Below are positions 50,320 to 61,750 of a stretch of DNA of 64,000 bases, piece after piece. The notes under the pieces are model-generated. The model had not been told where the DNA came from and searched no databases. It worked only from the letters and a program-made list of their open reading frames with translations. The DNA comes from Microcebus murinus (lineage: Eukaryota > Chordata > Mammalia > Primates > Cheirogaleidae): contig NC_134136.1 in NCBI RefSeq assembly GCF_040939455.1, positions 102,784,014-102,848,013 on the forward strand, written 5' to 3'. A program made the position numbers and the translations under genes. Position 1 is the first letter of the stretch, and each line of letters begins with the position of its first letter.

Positions 50320-50772
50320 GAATGCTCTGCCTGTACCAGATTGACCAGATAGTTTATGATAACAATACAATTTGTGGTGAACACCGATTTTTCTCTGGAG
50401 GTCTGGAGTCTAAGTAGCTGAAGTTGGTAATACAGGCACTGCATGCCTATATAATTGATCCCCAATAAAAAAACCCTGACAAATGAGGCTTGGAGTAGTT
50501 TCCCTGGTTGACAAGAATTTGTACCTGCTATCATATATTGTTGGGAGAGTTAAGTGTATCTTGTACAACTCCACTGAGAGAGGATACTTGGAAACTTGCA
50601 CCTGGTTTCTCCTGGACTTCACCTCACAAGGCCTTGCTCTTTGCTGATTTTAGCCTGTATCCTTTTGCTATAACAAACCATAATTGTGCATATAAAAGAT
50701 TTTAACTCCTGTGAGTCATTTATCAAATCATTGAGCACGAGGGTGGTCTTGGGGACCCCTAACACAGTTCCC
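50320..50772 (+). repeat. Probable solo ERV LTR, sense
   Basis: 'gatccccaataaaaaaaccc' (50457), 'gttgggagagttaag' (50539), 'tccactgagagaggatactt' (50569), 'gctgattttagcctgtatcc' (50642) and the end 'gggtggtcttggggacccct' then 'aacaca' (50741-50766) form the layout of a known mammalian LTR with a polyadenylation region and a CA end. I cannot give the family name. Minus-strand frames over it are not genes. Confidence 0.65.
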
Positions 50773-51779
50773 TAAAGTTAAATAGCCAGAGCTGTAAATA
50801 ACTAAGAAGTTGATTGATGCTCAGTAATTGTAAAGCTATAAATATCCCCTCAAAAGATCCTTTTCTTTCAGAAAATGGATTGAGGTATAAAGGCATATTC
50901 TAAGAAAATATATGAATAAGTAAGAAGTAGAAATAATAATCATAGAAACTAATGGTGTTGATATTGATATGAGTTATGTTTTATAATATTTTAGTTTAAC
51001 TTTTTAAATAAAGCATTTAATTTGGCATTAGAGAAATAATTGAGTTGAAAAATACATAATTTCTTTAGTACTAATGTCAATGGGAAGTAATAGGGAATCT
51101 ATAGTCAAGATAGTTAAAACAATGATACAAAAGTGTTCAGGGAGAAATAATCTCAAGAGGTAATACTTTGTGTCTAAATGAAAAATAAATTCATAAATAG
51201 ACCAAAAATATTCCAAATGAATAAAAAGGCTTAGATCTCTTTTAGTTTTGTGAATTGTGTTTCCTTCTGACAATCTCTCTTTGATTTCTATTCATAGATT
51301 GACACATCTGTTTTAAAATTATAAACATCTGTTTTAAAATTATATACATTTAGCAAGAGAAAATCTGCATAAACAATCTTAAAATAAAGTGTATTGTGAA
51401 TATTTAAGTATATCTTTTCTAAGCTTAATAAAATTAGTTATTTACTTATTTTTTGTGATTTATTTATGTTTTTACCTGGCCTTGTTCCAGAAAGTTTAGC
51501 AGTTGGCTAAAACATTTTCAAAAGGAAAAATTCTATTTATTTTTACTTAGAAAGTGGGAAAACTAACACATATGATCCCTTAATGAGAAATATTAAAATT
51601 CCTGGAAAGAACATTACATTGTTTGTGGTAAATTATAGAAATAAATAATTTCCAGCATATTCTCAGAGGCTAGTATAATACTGGCAGAAGCCTAGAAAGA
51701 ATTATCTTGGGGAAACTTAAAGAGTCATGATGTGTAGGGGAAGTATTTGCTTTAATCTATACCCATACTGAACACAGAA
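50773..51779. other. Unassigned AT-rich sequence
   Basis: No gene recognised. A local duplication 'acatctgttttaaaattata' occurs at about 51304 and 51326. Confidence 0.4.
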
Positions 51780-52490
51780 CGCTTCAATTTTGACACCAGA
51801 TATGTTGCGATTTTCTAAGCAATTTTCCAGTTCTCTGCAGACACCAGCTAATGTTCCATAATTCCATTGAATTCTGACACCAGCTAATGTAATTCCATTC
51901 AATTTTGACATTATCTACCTGGAGGTACTGCAGATCCCACAGGTTAAGGACTCAGTCCCATAAGATTGCCCCCTAACTTCATATACCAATCATAAATGGT
52001 GAATCTCCAAGTTATGCACCACTTCTGTCCAACTTGGTTACAAATTGGGGATTTCCACAAACCCTTCCTAGATATGATCATTTGATAGAGTGGATCACAG
52101 AACTCAGAAAAACACTTGCATTCATTTACTGGTTTATTATACAAGATATTATGAAGAGTGAGGTTGGAGGGATCTTGAGTGCAAGAGCTTCTGTCCCCGT
52201 GGGGTTGGGATATGCCAGCTTCCTAGCACATGAATATGTTCATCAAGCCAGAAGCTCTCCAACCTGCATACTTTTGGGATTTCTGTGGAGACATCATCAG
52301 GTAGTCATGATCAATTAACTTAATCTCTAGATCCTCTCCCCTCCGCAGAGGATGGAGAGTGGAACTCATCATTTCAAGCTTCTAAACACGGATTGTTTTT
52401 TCTTGTGACCATCCCCCATCCAGGAGATCACCAAGAGTGCCTCATTAGATTAAAAGATTCTCCTATCACCTAGGAACTGAACCGGGAACA
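51780..52490 (-). repeat. Possible ERVL LTR (MLT2-like), antisense
   Basis: 'tactggtttattatacaaga' (52128), 'gcttctgtccccgtgggg' (52187), 'gaagctctccaacctgcata' (52251) and 'gaccatcccccatccaggag' (52407) resemble an ERVL-type LTR read backwards. 51790-51910 contains a local repeat of 'acaccagctaatgt' and 'attccattgaattctga'. Family from memory. Confidence 0.5.
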
Positions 52491-52574
52491 GATATATATA
52501 TATAATGTATAGATGATAGATTAGATACATCTTATTATTTATATTATTATATTCTTATTATGTCACATATGGCA

Positions 52575-52800
52575 TATGTGGACATACATCAATTCATTTC
52601 TTCAGTAAATATTTCTTCAGTTTCTACTGTGTGCTAAACCCTACTCTAGCATTAATTTTACCAATGAAAATATTTTCCTTCATGGACTTTACATTCTATT
52701 GCAGGAAACAGTCAGTGAATAACTCCACAAGTAAAACATTCTATATGTCAGATGCTACAAAGTTCTTTCTAGAAAAATAAAACAAGAAAGACATTTAGGG
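52575..52800 (+). repeat. Ancient mammalian interspersed repeat, family uncertain
   Basis: 'tcttcagtaaatatttcttc', 'ctactgtgtgctaaacccta' and 'ccttcatggactttacattc' match the widespread 'caacaaatatttattgagc...tgccaggcac...catggagcttacattct' repeat (MIR/L2/L3 age). Confidence 0.6.
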
Positions 52801-53048
52801 GCATAGGTCATGTGTTTAGCAAATTTAAATAGCATGAGAATAGACTTGTTTATGTTGATGTATATGTATATATTTGCTTGGGAATGTTATCAGAAACTAC
52901 ATTTATAGACTTAGTTTAAAACAAACTTGAAATTATAATACATAGTAAGTATGTACTGTTTTATATTAAATTTAGAATAATATGGCTTACCAATAGAATT
53001 TGTAATATAAGAATAAAGTCAAAGAAACTGATTTGTTGGAAGGGAGGT

Positions 53049-53441
53049 TGCTGTGGTTTGAATGTTTGTGTCTTCTCCAAAATTCATGCTGAAACTTAAT
53101 CCCCAATGCAACAGTACTAAGAGGTGGGAAGTAATTAGGACATGAGGGCTCTGCCCTCACAGATGGGATTAGAGTCCTTACAAAAGGGTTTGAATGAAAG
53201 AGAATTCATCCCTTCCATCCCTTTTGCCTTTCCATCCCTTGAATCATGTGAGGACACAGCATTCACCTCCTCTGGAGGATGCAGCAACAAGGCACCATCT
53301 TAGAAGCAGAGATTGGCCCCTCACCAAACACCAAATCCACCAGAGCCTTGACCTTGGACTTCCAGTCTCCAGAACTGTGAAAAATAAGTTTCCGTTGTTT
53401 GTAAATTACACAATCTCAGGTATTTTGTTAAAGTAGCACAC
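53049..53441 (+). repeat. MST/MLT1-type (MaLR) solo LTR
   Basis: Begins 'tgctgtggtttgaatgtttg', contains 'cttaatccccaatgcaacag', 'agtccttacaaaagg', 'tgaggacacagcattca', 'cttgaccttggacttccagt', a polyadenylation-like 'gtgaaaaataagtttc' and ends 'ggtattttgttaaagtagca'. TG start and CA end give about 390 bp. No retroviral genes nearby. The plus frame 53194-53436 is inside the LTR. Confidence 0.88.
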
Positions 53442-54791
53442 GTGCACTCAGAGGTAGAGAGAAATATTTTATTAGAAAGATAAGTTTTTGTGTGATAACT
53501 TGCACTAAAATATCATAAAAGCATCTTTTTTAAGTCAAAGGAAATTCTACACATATATCCTTAAAAAACAATTACATTGCAACTGAATAATTTGGGGGAA
53601 AAGGTAATTCATAAGAAATTCTAATCGATGGATATATAGTCACTTCAAAGTGGACCTACACTGACAATACATTGTGGCGATGATAAAAAGAGGAAGTAAG
53701 AATGATAGAGTAGAGCATATATGCAACAGACATGAAGATAGAATAATTGGAAAGATTTTTTCTGAAACACACCAGAAAGCTGACAAAAACATTGATTACT
53801 TTAATATGCATGGAATGCCCACATGTTTATATTTTTGAAAGATAATATTGCTTCTTTCTTTGCATTTTTATCTTCAATATTCTTACCTGCTTTGCTACCT
53901 TTACCTCTTACCAGGGAAACAAGTTAGCCTTTTGCACAAAATATATAAATTCTCTCATACATCATGACTCTGGGCATTGCCATTTACCCTGTGAACCACT
54001 CATACTCTGTATCCATTCTTAACTTCTTCTTACCCGAGATATTTTCCAGACGACAGAAGACTCCACCTGCTACTTCCATCCAACTACAAGCACCTTGTCA
54101 GCTTTTCTCCCTCTACCCAAGGTTGGAAAAATCATTAGTAATGGACTTAAATTTCACCAAGTCACCTTCCTGCTGACAAGGAGAAAAAGCATACCTGTAT
54201 TATCTCCATCCTATTTTAGGGGTAAAGTGTAGAACTCTCATGGAACAGACATAGATTAATTGAGTCACACCAAAAACTCATTGAAGTTGGCTATTGACAA
54301 GCAATAGTCAGAACATCATCTAATGAAGTAAAGCAACTTGTTTTCATTTGACTCTGTTCTAAGAGATAGGCCTTTAGAGCCAGTAACCATCAAGTCAATC
54401 TAAGTCAAATATAAAAGAGCTTACATAAGATTCACTTCTAGACATCTACTATATGAATCACAGAATTATTGTTTATGTCCTGTTTTTCTGAAACTACCAA
54501 ATCCCATTTTCTCTCAGAAAATGATTCAGGAGTTTATTTGTAACCAGCGTAGTCCCTAGAAAGGTAAGACACCTTCAACTGGGAGTCAACTCCACAGCAA
54601 ACTACAGGCTGAGGAAAAACTCATGTCTTATTAAAAAAAAGAAAGAAACAAAAAATCTCATTGCTGTTTTTGACAAAACAATCTGTATAAACATGATTTT
54701 ATTTCTTATTTTCAGAAGTGTCTCATCAATTTTCTAGAATAAATGCACCTGCCGAGCTCTTGTGTGGATACTAGAAAATTTATAACAACAA
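53442..54791. other. Unassigned sequence, no gene
   Basis: No exon or repeat I can name. A small frame at 53964-54176 has a mixed composition but no domain. Confidence 0.4.
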
Positions 54792-55272
54792 CTGTATTAA
54801 TTTTCTATAGCTGCCATAATAAATAACTCTAAACTTGGTGGCTTAAAACAACAGAAATTTATTCTCTCAGTTCTGGAAGACAGAGTTTAAAATCAGTAAC
54901 CTTGGGCAGGCATCAATGTGTTAACTGGATCACACTCCCTCCAGAGACTGTTGGGGCAAATTTGCTCCTTGCCTCCTACAGCTTATGGTGGCTGTGAGTA
55001 TTCTTTGGAGGTCTGGTCTCTGGCCTTGTGGTTGCATCATTCTGATCTCTGACTTCGTAGTCACATTGCCTTCTTCTCTTCTGTTTATATCAAATATACT
55101 TCTGCCTAGCCTTAAAGGGATATTTGTGATATCATTTAGGTTCCACCTGGATAAACCAGAATAATCTCCTCATCTCAACATCCTTAACATAATCACATGC
55201 AAATACTTTTTCTATATATCCAGAGATAAGGAGCTAATATCTTTGAAAGCCATTATTCAGCTTACCATGTTA
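54792..55272 (-). repeat. MLT1-type (MaLR) solo LTR, antisense
   Basis: Begins 'tgtattaattttctatagct', with 'ggcttaaaacaacagaaatt', 'ttctctcagttctggaagac', 'aggttccacctggataaacc', 'cttaacataatcacatgcaa' and ends 'gccattattcagcttaccat': the reverse complement of an MLT1 LTR in correct order. Confidence 0.88.
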
Positions 55273-55867
55273 ACCAACTTTAAATTATAAAATAATACTC
55301 GTTAACAATTTGATTTATCACACACTTACTTTGTGTATTAATAGCATGGATTTGGGGACTAAAAGCTTTAAAATACATTTGGCTTTCATCAATTCAGGGA
55401 AAAAAACAAATTCCATAAATGGAAATACTTTATGGAAAACACCTGATATTGAAGTTCACATCATTATCAACTTAAATACCACAGTTATTGCAAGAGCTGA
55501 GTCAGTGCCCATGAGATAGATTAACTGGAATGCAACCAAGACCATCAGCTTCTAAATTATTAAATTAAGAGCATCAACTTTCATTAGAATTCAGAAGCAA
55601 ACAGGTAACTTTTTCACTCTTAGAAAACCGAAAGTGACAAAATAGTAATTATATGTAATTATCTATATTTTAAAAGGTGGCTGTTTACATTCACCTTTTA
55701 GTGAGTCATATAATGATTAACTGCATACTTTCTTTAAATGATAAATTCCATTAATGATTCCATTTGTACATCTTTGATTTATCCATATAATTTTAGGAAC
55801 AAAGCCATTCTCTATCAGTTACATATATGTTTATGCATATGTGTGACTAGTATATTGCCTGTCACTC
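55273..55867. other. Unassigned sequence
   Basis: Nothing recognised. Confidence 0.4.
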
Positions 55868-55930
55868 TCTCTTCATCTATATATGTATGTATCTATCTAC
55901 CCATCTACCTACCTACCTACCTACCTATGC
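55868..55930. repeat. Tetranucleotide microsatellite (CTAC/CTAT)n
   Basis: Variant units 'tatgtatgtatctatctacc' lead into about five CTAC units. Confidence 0.9.
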
Positions 55931-56424
55931 AGACTACACATGTAGTTCTGAAACTAACTTTTTAAATGAAATCACTTAGTATATAATAGACAAATGTTTA
56001 TGTCTATTCTTAACTAATACATACACAGTACAGTATTGTGTTTTATGTGTTAAAATCCATTCTTCCCTCTACCCGATTTTTGCTATTACAAACACCACCA
56101 AATTGTTTTCATAAATGACCTTTTGGAAAATGTATAAATACTTCTGCCATTTTGTGTTTTATTTATATTTATGGCATCTTTTAGTATAAAATATCCGTTC
56201 AAATTTAGATAGTTGTATCCCAAAATTCTCTTTTATAGTTTCTGAAGTTTTTTTTTCTAATTCAAGAATTTATTTCCCACACTAAATTAGAAAGAAATCC
56301 TATCTTCTATATTTTTTAGTAATTTTAAAGTTTTGTTTTCATATTTAGATATTTAATCTACAAAGCATTAATTTATGAAGTAAATGATATGAAGTCAAAT
56401 TCTAAAATTCTTTTTGTTCAGGGG
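55931..56424. other. Unassigned AT-rich sequence
   Basis: Possibly an old L1 (phrases such as 'tgctattacaaacaccacca' near 56083) but not firm. Confidence 0.35.
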
Positions 56425-56545
56425 GTTTCTTTTTTATTTTATTTTAGCATATTATGGGAGTACAAACGTTAAGGTTACATTCATTGCCCTTGTCTCCCCT
56501 CCCCCATCAAGTCAGAGCTTCAAGCGTGTCCGTTCCCCAGATGGT
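56425..56545 (-). mobile_element. L1 3'-UTR stub, antisense
   Basis: T-rich tail then 'atattatgggagtacaaacg', 'cttgtctcccctccccc' and 'ccgttccccagatggtatgc'. About 120 bp of a strepsirrhine-type L1 3' end. Confidence 0.85.
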
Positions 56546-56819
56546 ATGCCAAATTAAGAGCCAAGTATCCCAAACCATGTACACTCTACCCACCAATGTG
56601 AAATGCCTACTCTCTCTTCCATTGATTAATTTGTCATCAGGTGCTGATAACACCACTATCTAAAGTGAACTTCAGATTTTAGCACCATCAATACTTTCTA
56701 TTGGAAGTCCATATATTAAGATCAAATATCCCCTATAATAAGCTCTCATAACTCCAACTACCTCAGCAATGAGTACATATTATGATGTATTTTTATGAAT
56801 TTTTATTAATGAGTGTGTG

Positions 56820-56960
56820 CCCAGAATAGATTTTCAATGTGTTTTGTAAGGGCAAGAATTATTATTTTGCTCAGGATTGAATTCCTAATACATGCAGTGT
56901 TTGATAGCAGGTGGCCATGAAATGACTATGTAGTAAGTGAATAAGTCAATGAATAAAAAA
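56820..56960 (+). repeat. L2 3' end (or similar ancient LINE)
   Basis: 'gtaagggcaagaattattat', 'aatacatgcagtg', 'gtagtaagtgaataagtcaa', 'tgaataaa' match the L2-type '...agggcagggatt...agtaggtgctcaataaa...gaatga' tail. Confidence 0.65.
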
Positions 56961-57324
56961 TTAAACCAACTTTTTGATATCTGACAAAGTTACCCCCATT
57001 TTTAAGATGTTCTTGTTTAATATTTTTTACTTTATTGATAAGTTGGAGAAAGTTGGTTTAACAGGGTTAAGCCTTCCCATTGAAAATCATACTGTATCTC
57101 TCCAACGATTAAAATCTTCTTATCTCTTAAATAAAAGTTGTTTTATTGTTGTTGTTTTACTTTTCCTCAAATAAATCTTGAACATCTGTGTTTTTCTAAT
57201 TTAAGCAATGATATTCTAATATTTCATCATTATTATGATGTTTGTTGTTAAGTATCTGCTAACTGGTTTTTAATCAAATTAATAAGTTTTCTGTTTAGGG
57301 ATAGAAAATACATTATTCAAGGGA
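56961..57324. other. Unassigned sequence
   Basis: No gene; small hydrophobic frame at 56974-57174 not supported. Confidence 0.4.
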
Positions 57325-57463
57325 CACAAGGCCACAGATACAGAGGGATGACTTTTTGTATCCAAGGTTCTTCAGGGCCAACTGGGGGACTTCAACATCT
57401 GTGGATTTAGGTATCTATGGGGGTCTTGGAACCAGTCCCCCACAGATACCAAGGGATGACTGT
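57325..57463 (-). mobile_element. Tigger/MER6-MER8-type transposon end
   Basis: 'catctgtggatttaggtatc', 'tgggggtcttggaaccagtc' and the terminus 'ataccaagggatgactg' followed by TA (57464-57465 region) identify a pogo-group terminal inverted repeat. A second, mismatched end block 'gatacagagggatgac' at 57337 suggests an internally deleted copy. Confidence 0.8.
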
Positions 57464-57465
57464 AT

Positions 57466-57794
57466 GGATCATGAAGTGTTTATCTACCCTATATGATAGA
57501 GACACAAATTGGAGTTCCTCTGGCAAATAATTCAGGCTTTTAGGGAGATCTTTGAAGGATTGCATTCTAACAGTAAGAAGAGCAAATCAGATGAAGACCA
57601 ACTCTTCAAAAGTAGGAAATCCAGCCTCAAAAAACCTCAGACATATTTGGATTATGGTAATATGCACATATCTACCTTCCAGAAGAAAAGGAAATTATCT
57701 CTGTAAAAAGGTAACATCATCCAAAATTTCTTGGATTTGTTATACATTACATCCAGTATTTGATGACGATTATCAGGCATGTGTATCCATTTAT
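57466..57794. other. Unassigned sequence
   Basis: Two overlapping frames (57509-57706, 57552-57803) have no domain. Possibly the start of the L1MC that follows. Confidence 0.35.
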
Positions 57795-58318
57795 TCAGAA
57801 TAAATATACTATCAAGCCATGAAAAAAACATGGAGGGATCTTAAATACACATTGTTAGGTGATAGAAGCCAGTCAGAAAGGCAACGTATTGTATGATTCC
57901 AACTATATAACATTCTAGAAATGGCAAAACTATAAACAGTACAAAAAGCAGTGGTTCCTAGAGCTTCATGGGGAGAAAGACAGGGATGAATAGGTGGAGC
58001 TCAGGTGAAGAGATTTCTAGGACAATGAAACTATTCTGTATGACACTATAATGGTGAACATATGACATTATGCATCTGCCTAAACCCACAGAATTATACA
58101 AGGCAAAGAGTGAACACTCATGTAAACTGTGTATTTTAGTTAATAATGTTATCAATATTGGTACTTCAGTTGTAACAAATATATCACATACTTGCAAGAT
58201 ACTAATAATAGGAGAAACTGTGTGTTGGATAGGAGAGGGATATGTGGCAACATTATTTGTTCAATTTTTCTGTAAATCTAAACTTGCTCTAAAAGTGAAG
58301 TATATTAATTAAAAATAA
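57795..58318 (+). mobile_element. L1MB/L1MC-age L1 3' end, sense
   Basis: 'aagccatgaaaaaaacatgg', 'gtatgattccaactatataa', 'ggtggagctcaggtgaagag', 'gaaactattctgtatgacac', 'cattatgcatctgcctaaac' and 'aaacttgctctaaaagtgaa' follow the L1M 3' UTR in order. No coding. Confidence 0.9.
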
Positions 58319-58324
58319 TTACCA

Positions 58325-59315
58325 GACATGCAAAGAGACAGGACCAAAGGACAAAAAAATTAAGAGATATAATATTTAAAAATAGAATAAGTTGTTGACA
58401 GGTGATATAGATTGTAGAGATTTTGGACACAGACTTTAAAATAAATAGGATTAATTTGTACAAAAACTGATGAAAAGATGGATAATTTTTCCAGATTACT
58501 GAAATATATAAGATTATATCAAATAGAAATTTTAAAATGAAAGAAAAAAAGTAAGTGAAATATAAAATAATATAGGTGGGATTAATAGCAGATTAGACAG
58601 TAGAGGAAGGCATTAGCTAAATAAAGATAAATCCCTAGAAAATATCCAGAAAGAAGCAAGGAGAGAAATCTATATAAAATAAATAAGAGTGAAAGGAATA
58701 TATATACACACACATATATATGCCACCCAACATGTGTATGTGTGTGCATATATATGAAATCTCAATGGAGAAGTATGATGAAATGCAGCAAAATCAATAT
58801 TTGAGGAATTATTAGCCAAAAATTTTCCAAACTGGCTAAAGACGATACATCTAGGAATCTATAACATCTATAAATCCAAAGTAGAAAAAAATACAAAGAA
58901 TACCACACCTACACTTCATAATGATTCTCAAAGGGAAAAACTGAAAGCAATTATTTTTAGAGGAGCACCAACAAGGCTGACAGCTTACTTTTCAACAGAA
59001 AGAGAAAAATGGTAGTGAGAGGAAAATGGAGTGGGCCATTTAAAGTCCTAAAAGAAGATAACACCTAAATGTAAATTGTATAACCTGCAAAACTTTCCTT
59101 TAAAAAAATAAAAATGAAATAAAATAATTTTCAAAGACAATCTAAGATTTTTAGAGGTAGGGGGTTGAGAGGGGGTCAGTAAATGTGCGTTAAAAGGTAT
59201 ACTAAATGGTATTCTTCAAGCAGAAAGAAAATGATTGCAAATGGAGTAATAGTAATGCAGAAAGGAATGAAATATTCCAGAGAGGAAAAAATAAGGAAGC
59301 ATTTGGAATGAACAT
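58325..59315 (+). pseudogene. Ancient L1M ORF1 region, sense
   Basis: Old L1 ORF1 in sense, without a usable frame: 'cacagactttaaaataaata' near 58429, 'taatagcagattagacagta' near 58583, 'aaaattttccaaactggcta' near 58817, 'aataccacacctacacttca' near 58897, 'gctgacagcttacttttcaa' near 58976 and 'tttaaagtcctaaaag' near 59040 are in the order of the L1M coiled-coil and RNA-binding parts. AT microsatellite material at 58700-58755 interrupts it. It ends where the younger L1 begins. Confidence 0.7.
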
Positions 59316-59369
59316 CAAAGCTTCCTAAATATAAAAGTTTATTTTTGTGTTGTATTAAAAATATAGGAG

Positions 59370-60654
59370 GGAGAAAAAAATGACGGAGTAAAGGTAACCC
59401 CCCGGATTTCTGCTCCCAGACAAGGAGACATAGATCTTGGTCTCCTACACGTGAGTGGATCTCCCCCCTATAAGTACGGCATTAAGAATTCGCAGAGGTT
59501 CAGTGTGGGACTCTCAAAAAAGAAAAAATAAGGTGAGCGGGAGATAAGATTGCGTTCTCTGCAAAGTACAAAACAAACAATAGGGTGCATGGGAGGGTGC
59601 CGGCCAGCCAGCCCAGGGGGTGAAGTGGGATGAGACCCACGGGAGAACTCCTTGCTTCCCCATTGACCTCCACACCCACCCAGCCAGGGACCTGTCTGAA
59701 ATTGCTGGGAAATCACAGCAGGAGAAGAGGGTGCTGGAGAGTGGCCATTAGCAGAAACTCCCCAGAGCGCCAGGCTAGGATGGCTCCAAGATGGGAGGAA
59801 CCCGAACTGAACTGATAAGGGAGGCAGTTAGATGTCTTGCATCTGCTAACAAGTGGGGCCTGCCCTACAGAGCTGTTCACTAAGTCAAGGGCTCTAAGCT
59901 GGAATTGCCTAGGGCGAATAAGACTGCACAGGGTGGGTCAGTAAGAACAAGTGCTATGGCTTAACAGGCAGTTGGAAAGGCAGCATAGAGGAGGCAACAG
60001 GGTGTCCTGATGACCCAGACCCCCAATCTGGCACCTGCCACATCCTAAACAGTCACCCCCAGTGCTGGTGCCCTGCAAGTGGGCAAGCACTTGCCACTGA
60101 GGGATTCCACAGCCCATCTGCCATGTTGGGATAGGGTGCTGTGGGCAGTTCCCCTCCCCCAGCCTAGAGACACTCCTGACAAATTCCACCCCTACACAAT
60201 CTGCCATCAGCTGGCCAGGCCTGGCTTGATCAACGAACTACGGGTAAGACGAATGCCAATGGGAGCGACAGCCACTGGGGCATTGGAGTGCAGGGCAGAC
60301 TGGGGAGCTACTTCCTCCCCTTAGCCTACACCTCCTACGGAAATTGGCAGGCTCCACCTCTGCAGGCAGGGTGAGACAAGAAAACCCACTATCCCCCAGA
60401 TATAAAGAGAATCCGCTAGGCCTATGCACAGTGTGTAAGCGCATGGTATAAAAGAGTTTGCTTTCCACAACAGTTTAGGTCACACAGTTGATCAAACTGC
60501 TGGAGCTGGATCTCCTCCCCCGGTCAGGGACATGGTCAAGGAACAAATCCTCCCCCAAGCAGCCACAATAGGATCCACAAGTAGACACAATAGGCTCCAC
60601 AAGTAACCACTCCCATCAGGGGTACCGTCCAAGTGTGGTGACAGAGCTCCCCCA
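59370..60654 (+). promoter_or_regulatory. L1 5' UTR (internal promoter region)
   Basis: A GC-rich tract, unlike the surrounding AT-rich DNA, placed directly before ORF1 as expected for an L1 internal RNA polymerase II promoter. An 'aaatgacggag' near 59388 sits where L1 5' UTRs often carry a YY1-type site, but it is altered. Open frames on both strands here (for example 59468-59716, 59938-60207) reflect composition. Confidence 0.65.
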
Positions 60655-61750
60655 GTGGCTGATCAAGAAACTACAGAACAGAGGACCCCTGGGCATCATC
60701 AGCTGATAAAGATGGGGAGAGCTCAGCGTAAGAATTCTGGAACTTCAAAAAATCAAACCGAAAGCACTCTCCCTAAGAGATACACTAGCTCTCAAGAAAT
60801 GGAGACTGAACAAACCAAAAACACTAAAATGACAGAAGAAGATTTCCGAAATTGTATTGTAAGAAAGCTCAATGATATGCAAGAAAAAATGGACAACCAA
60901 CACAAAGAAACCACAAAGAAAATTCAGGAGTTGGAACAAAAATTCACTAAGGAAATTGAGATCTTAAAGAAAAATCAATCAGATCTGGAAATGAAGAGTT
61001 TATTTAGGGAACTACAAAACACAGTGGAAAGCCTCAAAAATAGGGTGGACCAAACAGAAGAAAGAATCTCAGAGATTGAAAATAACAGTTTCCAATGAAA
61101 TAAATCAGTCACAGAAATAGAGCATAGAAACAAGAGAAAAGAGGAAAGTCTACAAGAGATGCAGGATTATGTGAAGAAACCTAATGTGAGGGTCATAGGG
61201 TCACCAGAGGGGGAAGAATAAAACACTCAAGGGTTGGATAAGCTATTTGAAGATATAATAGAGGAACATTTCCCAGGCCTTTCTAAAAATCTCCAGATAC
61301 AAGTTCAGGCAGCTCAAAGGACCCCTGGGAGATTCAATGCAAACAGGAAGACATCACGACATGCAGTCATAAGACTGACCAAAATATCAACTAAAGAGAC
61401 CTTTCTACGAGCTGTAAGACAAAAGAAGCAAGTTACGTACAAAGGAAAACCGATCAGTGTAACGCCAGATTTCTCAAATGAAACATTACAAGCAAGGAGA
61501 GACTGGGGCCCCATTCTCACTCTTTCAAAAGAAAATAATGCCCAGCCTAGAATCTTGTACCCTGAAAAACTAAGCTTTATATATTAAGGAAAATTAAGAC
61601 ATTCTCAGATAAGCAAAGTCTGAGGGAATTCACCAAGACAAGACCAGCCCTACAACAAGTACTCCAAACAGTGTTATGCACGGAACAGCATAATAAAACT
61701 CACAAACATAAAAACACCCAAAACCTGAAGATTAAAGGCCAGATATCACA
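60655..61750 (+). pseudogene. L1 ORF1 (RNA-binding chaperone), inactivated
   Basis: ORF1p binds L1 RNA as a trimer. The frame starts at ATG 60655, with a basic head, then a coiled coil at about residues 60-145 ('KLNDMQEKMDNQHKETTKKI', 'VESLKNRVDQTEERISEIEN'). A TGA at 61096-61098 and a TAA at 61219-61221 interrupt the same frame, which continues through the RNA-recognition and C-terminal domains ('FPGLSKNLQIQVQAAQRTPG', 'RAVRQKKQVTYKGKPISVTP', 'ETLQARRDWGPILTLSKENN', 'PRILYPEKLSFIY'). A third stop at 61585-61587 and a frameshift before 'SLREFTKTRPALQQVLQ' end it. The domain order is complete, so decay is by point mutation. Confidence 0.9.

Noticed and set aside
50068..50622. Overlapping minus-strand frames
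   Set aside because: They run antisense across a probable LTR and show no known domain.
55895..55930. Regularly spaced repeats that might suggest an array
   Set aside because: Simple CTAC microsatellite; no spacers, and CRISPR arrays are not expected in a primate genome.
56546..56610. Possible sense L1 piece after the antisense stub at 56425 (a fourth twin-primed copy)
   Set aside because: 'aagtatcccaaaccatgtac' resembles 'gaagtatcccaagaatgg...catatac' of L1 but is too short and gapped to separate from chance.
59468..60468. Several frames on both strands
   Set aside because: They fall in the GC-rich L1 5' UTR, where stops are rare by composition; they lack homology I know.
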